A stretch of DNA of 5,736 nucleotides from Leptolyngbyaceae cyanobacterium CSSed165cm_216. Lineage in GTDB: Bacteria; Cyanobacteriota; Cyanobacteriia; Phormidesmidales; Phormidesmidaceae. A program made the position numbers and the translations under genes. Shown here in pieces: positions 5,483 to 5,736 of this stretch (within the stretch, counting starts at the first letter, position 1; each line of letters starts with the position of its first letter). Where the stretch lies: positions 1 through 5,736 of the forward strand of contig SLIY01000288.1 in the NCBI GenBank assembly GCA_007135385.1. The letters are read 5' to 3'. The notes under the pieces are model-generated. The model did no database searches, had not been told where the DNA came from, and worked only from the letters and a program-made list of their open reading frames with translations.

Positions 5483-5736
5483 CTACCGTCGCGCCTGGTA
5501 AAGGTGATCTAAACGGAGCTGGTGATTGGCACTGAACAATCGGTAGTAGGCAAACAGGACTACGCCAAATACCCCAAGGGCCGTACCGGCGGCGATCATA
5601 AACATAATCACAATTTGATATCGTACGGCATCAATGGGATTGGCCCCAGCCAAAATTTGGCCAGTCATCATCCCCGGCAAGCTAACTAATCCCATCACCA
5701 TCATCGAGTTGATAGTAGGGATCATTCCCACCCGAA
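5483..5736 (-). CDS. fetB: FetB-like (UPF0014/YbbM) ABC transporter permease, C-terminal part; 5' end beyond window
   Basis: The reading frame enters from the right edge and ends at a TAG (5485-5483); an apparent GTG start near 5731 is an internal Val codon (the frame reads RVGMIPT through it). The visible 84 or so residues carry the family hallmark GMIPTINSMMVMGLVSLPGM, then MTGQILAGANP and AVRYQIVIMFMIAAGTALG, covering the last two membrane segments and a short basic cytoplasmic tail (RLFSANHQLRLDHLYQARR). Full-length members are about 260 residues. In E. coli FetB pairs with the ATPase FetA and has been tied to iron export and oxidative-stress resistance; the ATPase gene would have to lie outside this window. 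Substrate here is inferred from family only. Confidence 0.9.
   Translation of the reverse strand, partial: RVGMIPTINSMMVMGLVSLPGMMTGQILAGANPIDAVRYQIVIMFMIAAGTALGVFGVVLFAYYRLFSANHQLRLDHLYQARR

Overview
The window looks like a chromosomal segment of a cyanobacterium, probably a filamentous one of the Leptolyngbya/Nodosilinea/Phormidium kind. The direct evidence is the HIP1 octamer GCGATCGC, present four times (729, 1049, 3020, 4099), where chance would give about one per 65 kb. The gene set also fits: a single-domain GDP-mannose pyrophosphorylase, a LytR-CpsA-Psr (LCP) protein, a YggT-family protein with an N-terminal extension, and a FetB-type permease. The genus is inference.

Layout, left to right. 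Positions 1-57 hold a 17-bp tandem repeat cut by the window edge. Next is a minus-strand mannose-1-phosphate guanylyltransferase (98-1159). A divergent intergenic region of about 335 bp (1160-1494) contains several inverted repeats and possible promoters. A plus-strand LCP protein (1495-3159) follows. A convergent intergenic region (3160-3416) carries several potential hairpins. Then comes a minus-strand two-domain protein (3417-4721, possibly starting further upstream) with a methylglyoxal-synthase-like N-terminus and a diacylglycerol-kinase-type lipid kinase C-terminus. A second divergent region of about 300 bp leads to a plus-strand YggT-family membrane protein (5024-5482). The window ends in the C-terminal third of a minus-strand FetB/UPF0014 ABC permease (5483 to the edge), whose stop codon directly abuts that of the YggT gene.

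No operon is visible: every neighbouring pair is divergent or convergent. A loose theme is the cell envelope. The guanylyltransferase makes GDP-mannose for surface glycans, the LCP protein probably transfers glycan polymers from lipid carriers to the wall, the lipid kinase acts on a membrane lipid, and the last two genes encode membrane proteins. That theme is inference from family functions.

No phage, transposon, CRISPR array, tRNA or rRNA was seen. The most interesting item is the lipid kinase. Its methylglyoxal-synthase-like domain keeps the fold-defining segments but lacks most catalytic and phosphate-binding residues of the E. coli enzyme, which suggests a domain repurposed as a sensor or regulatory module. 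Secondary items are a terminator-like hairpin in the LCP leader, the 17-bp repeat, and the structured convergent intergenic region.
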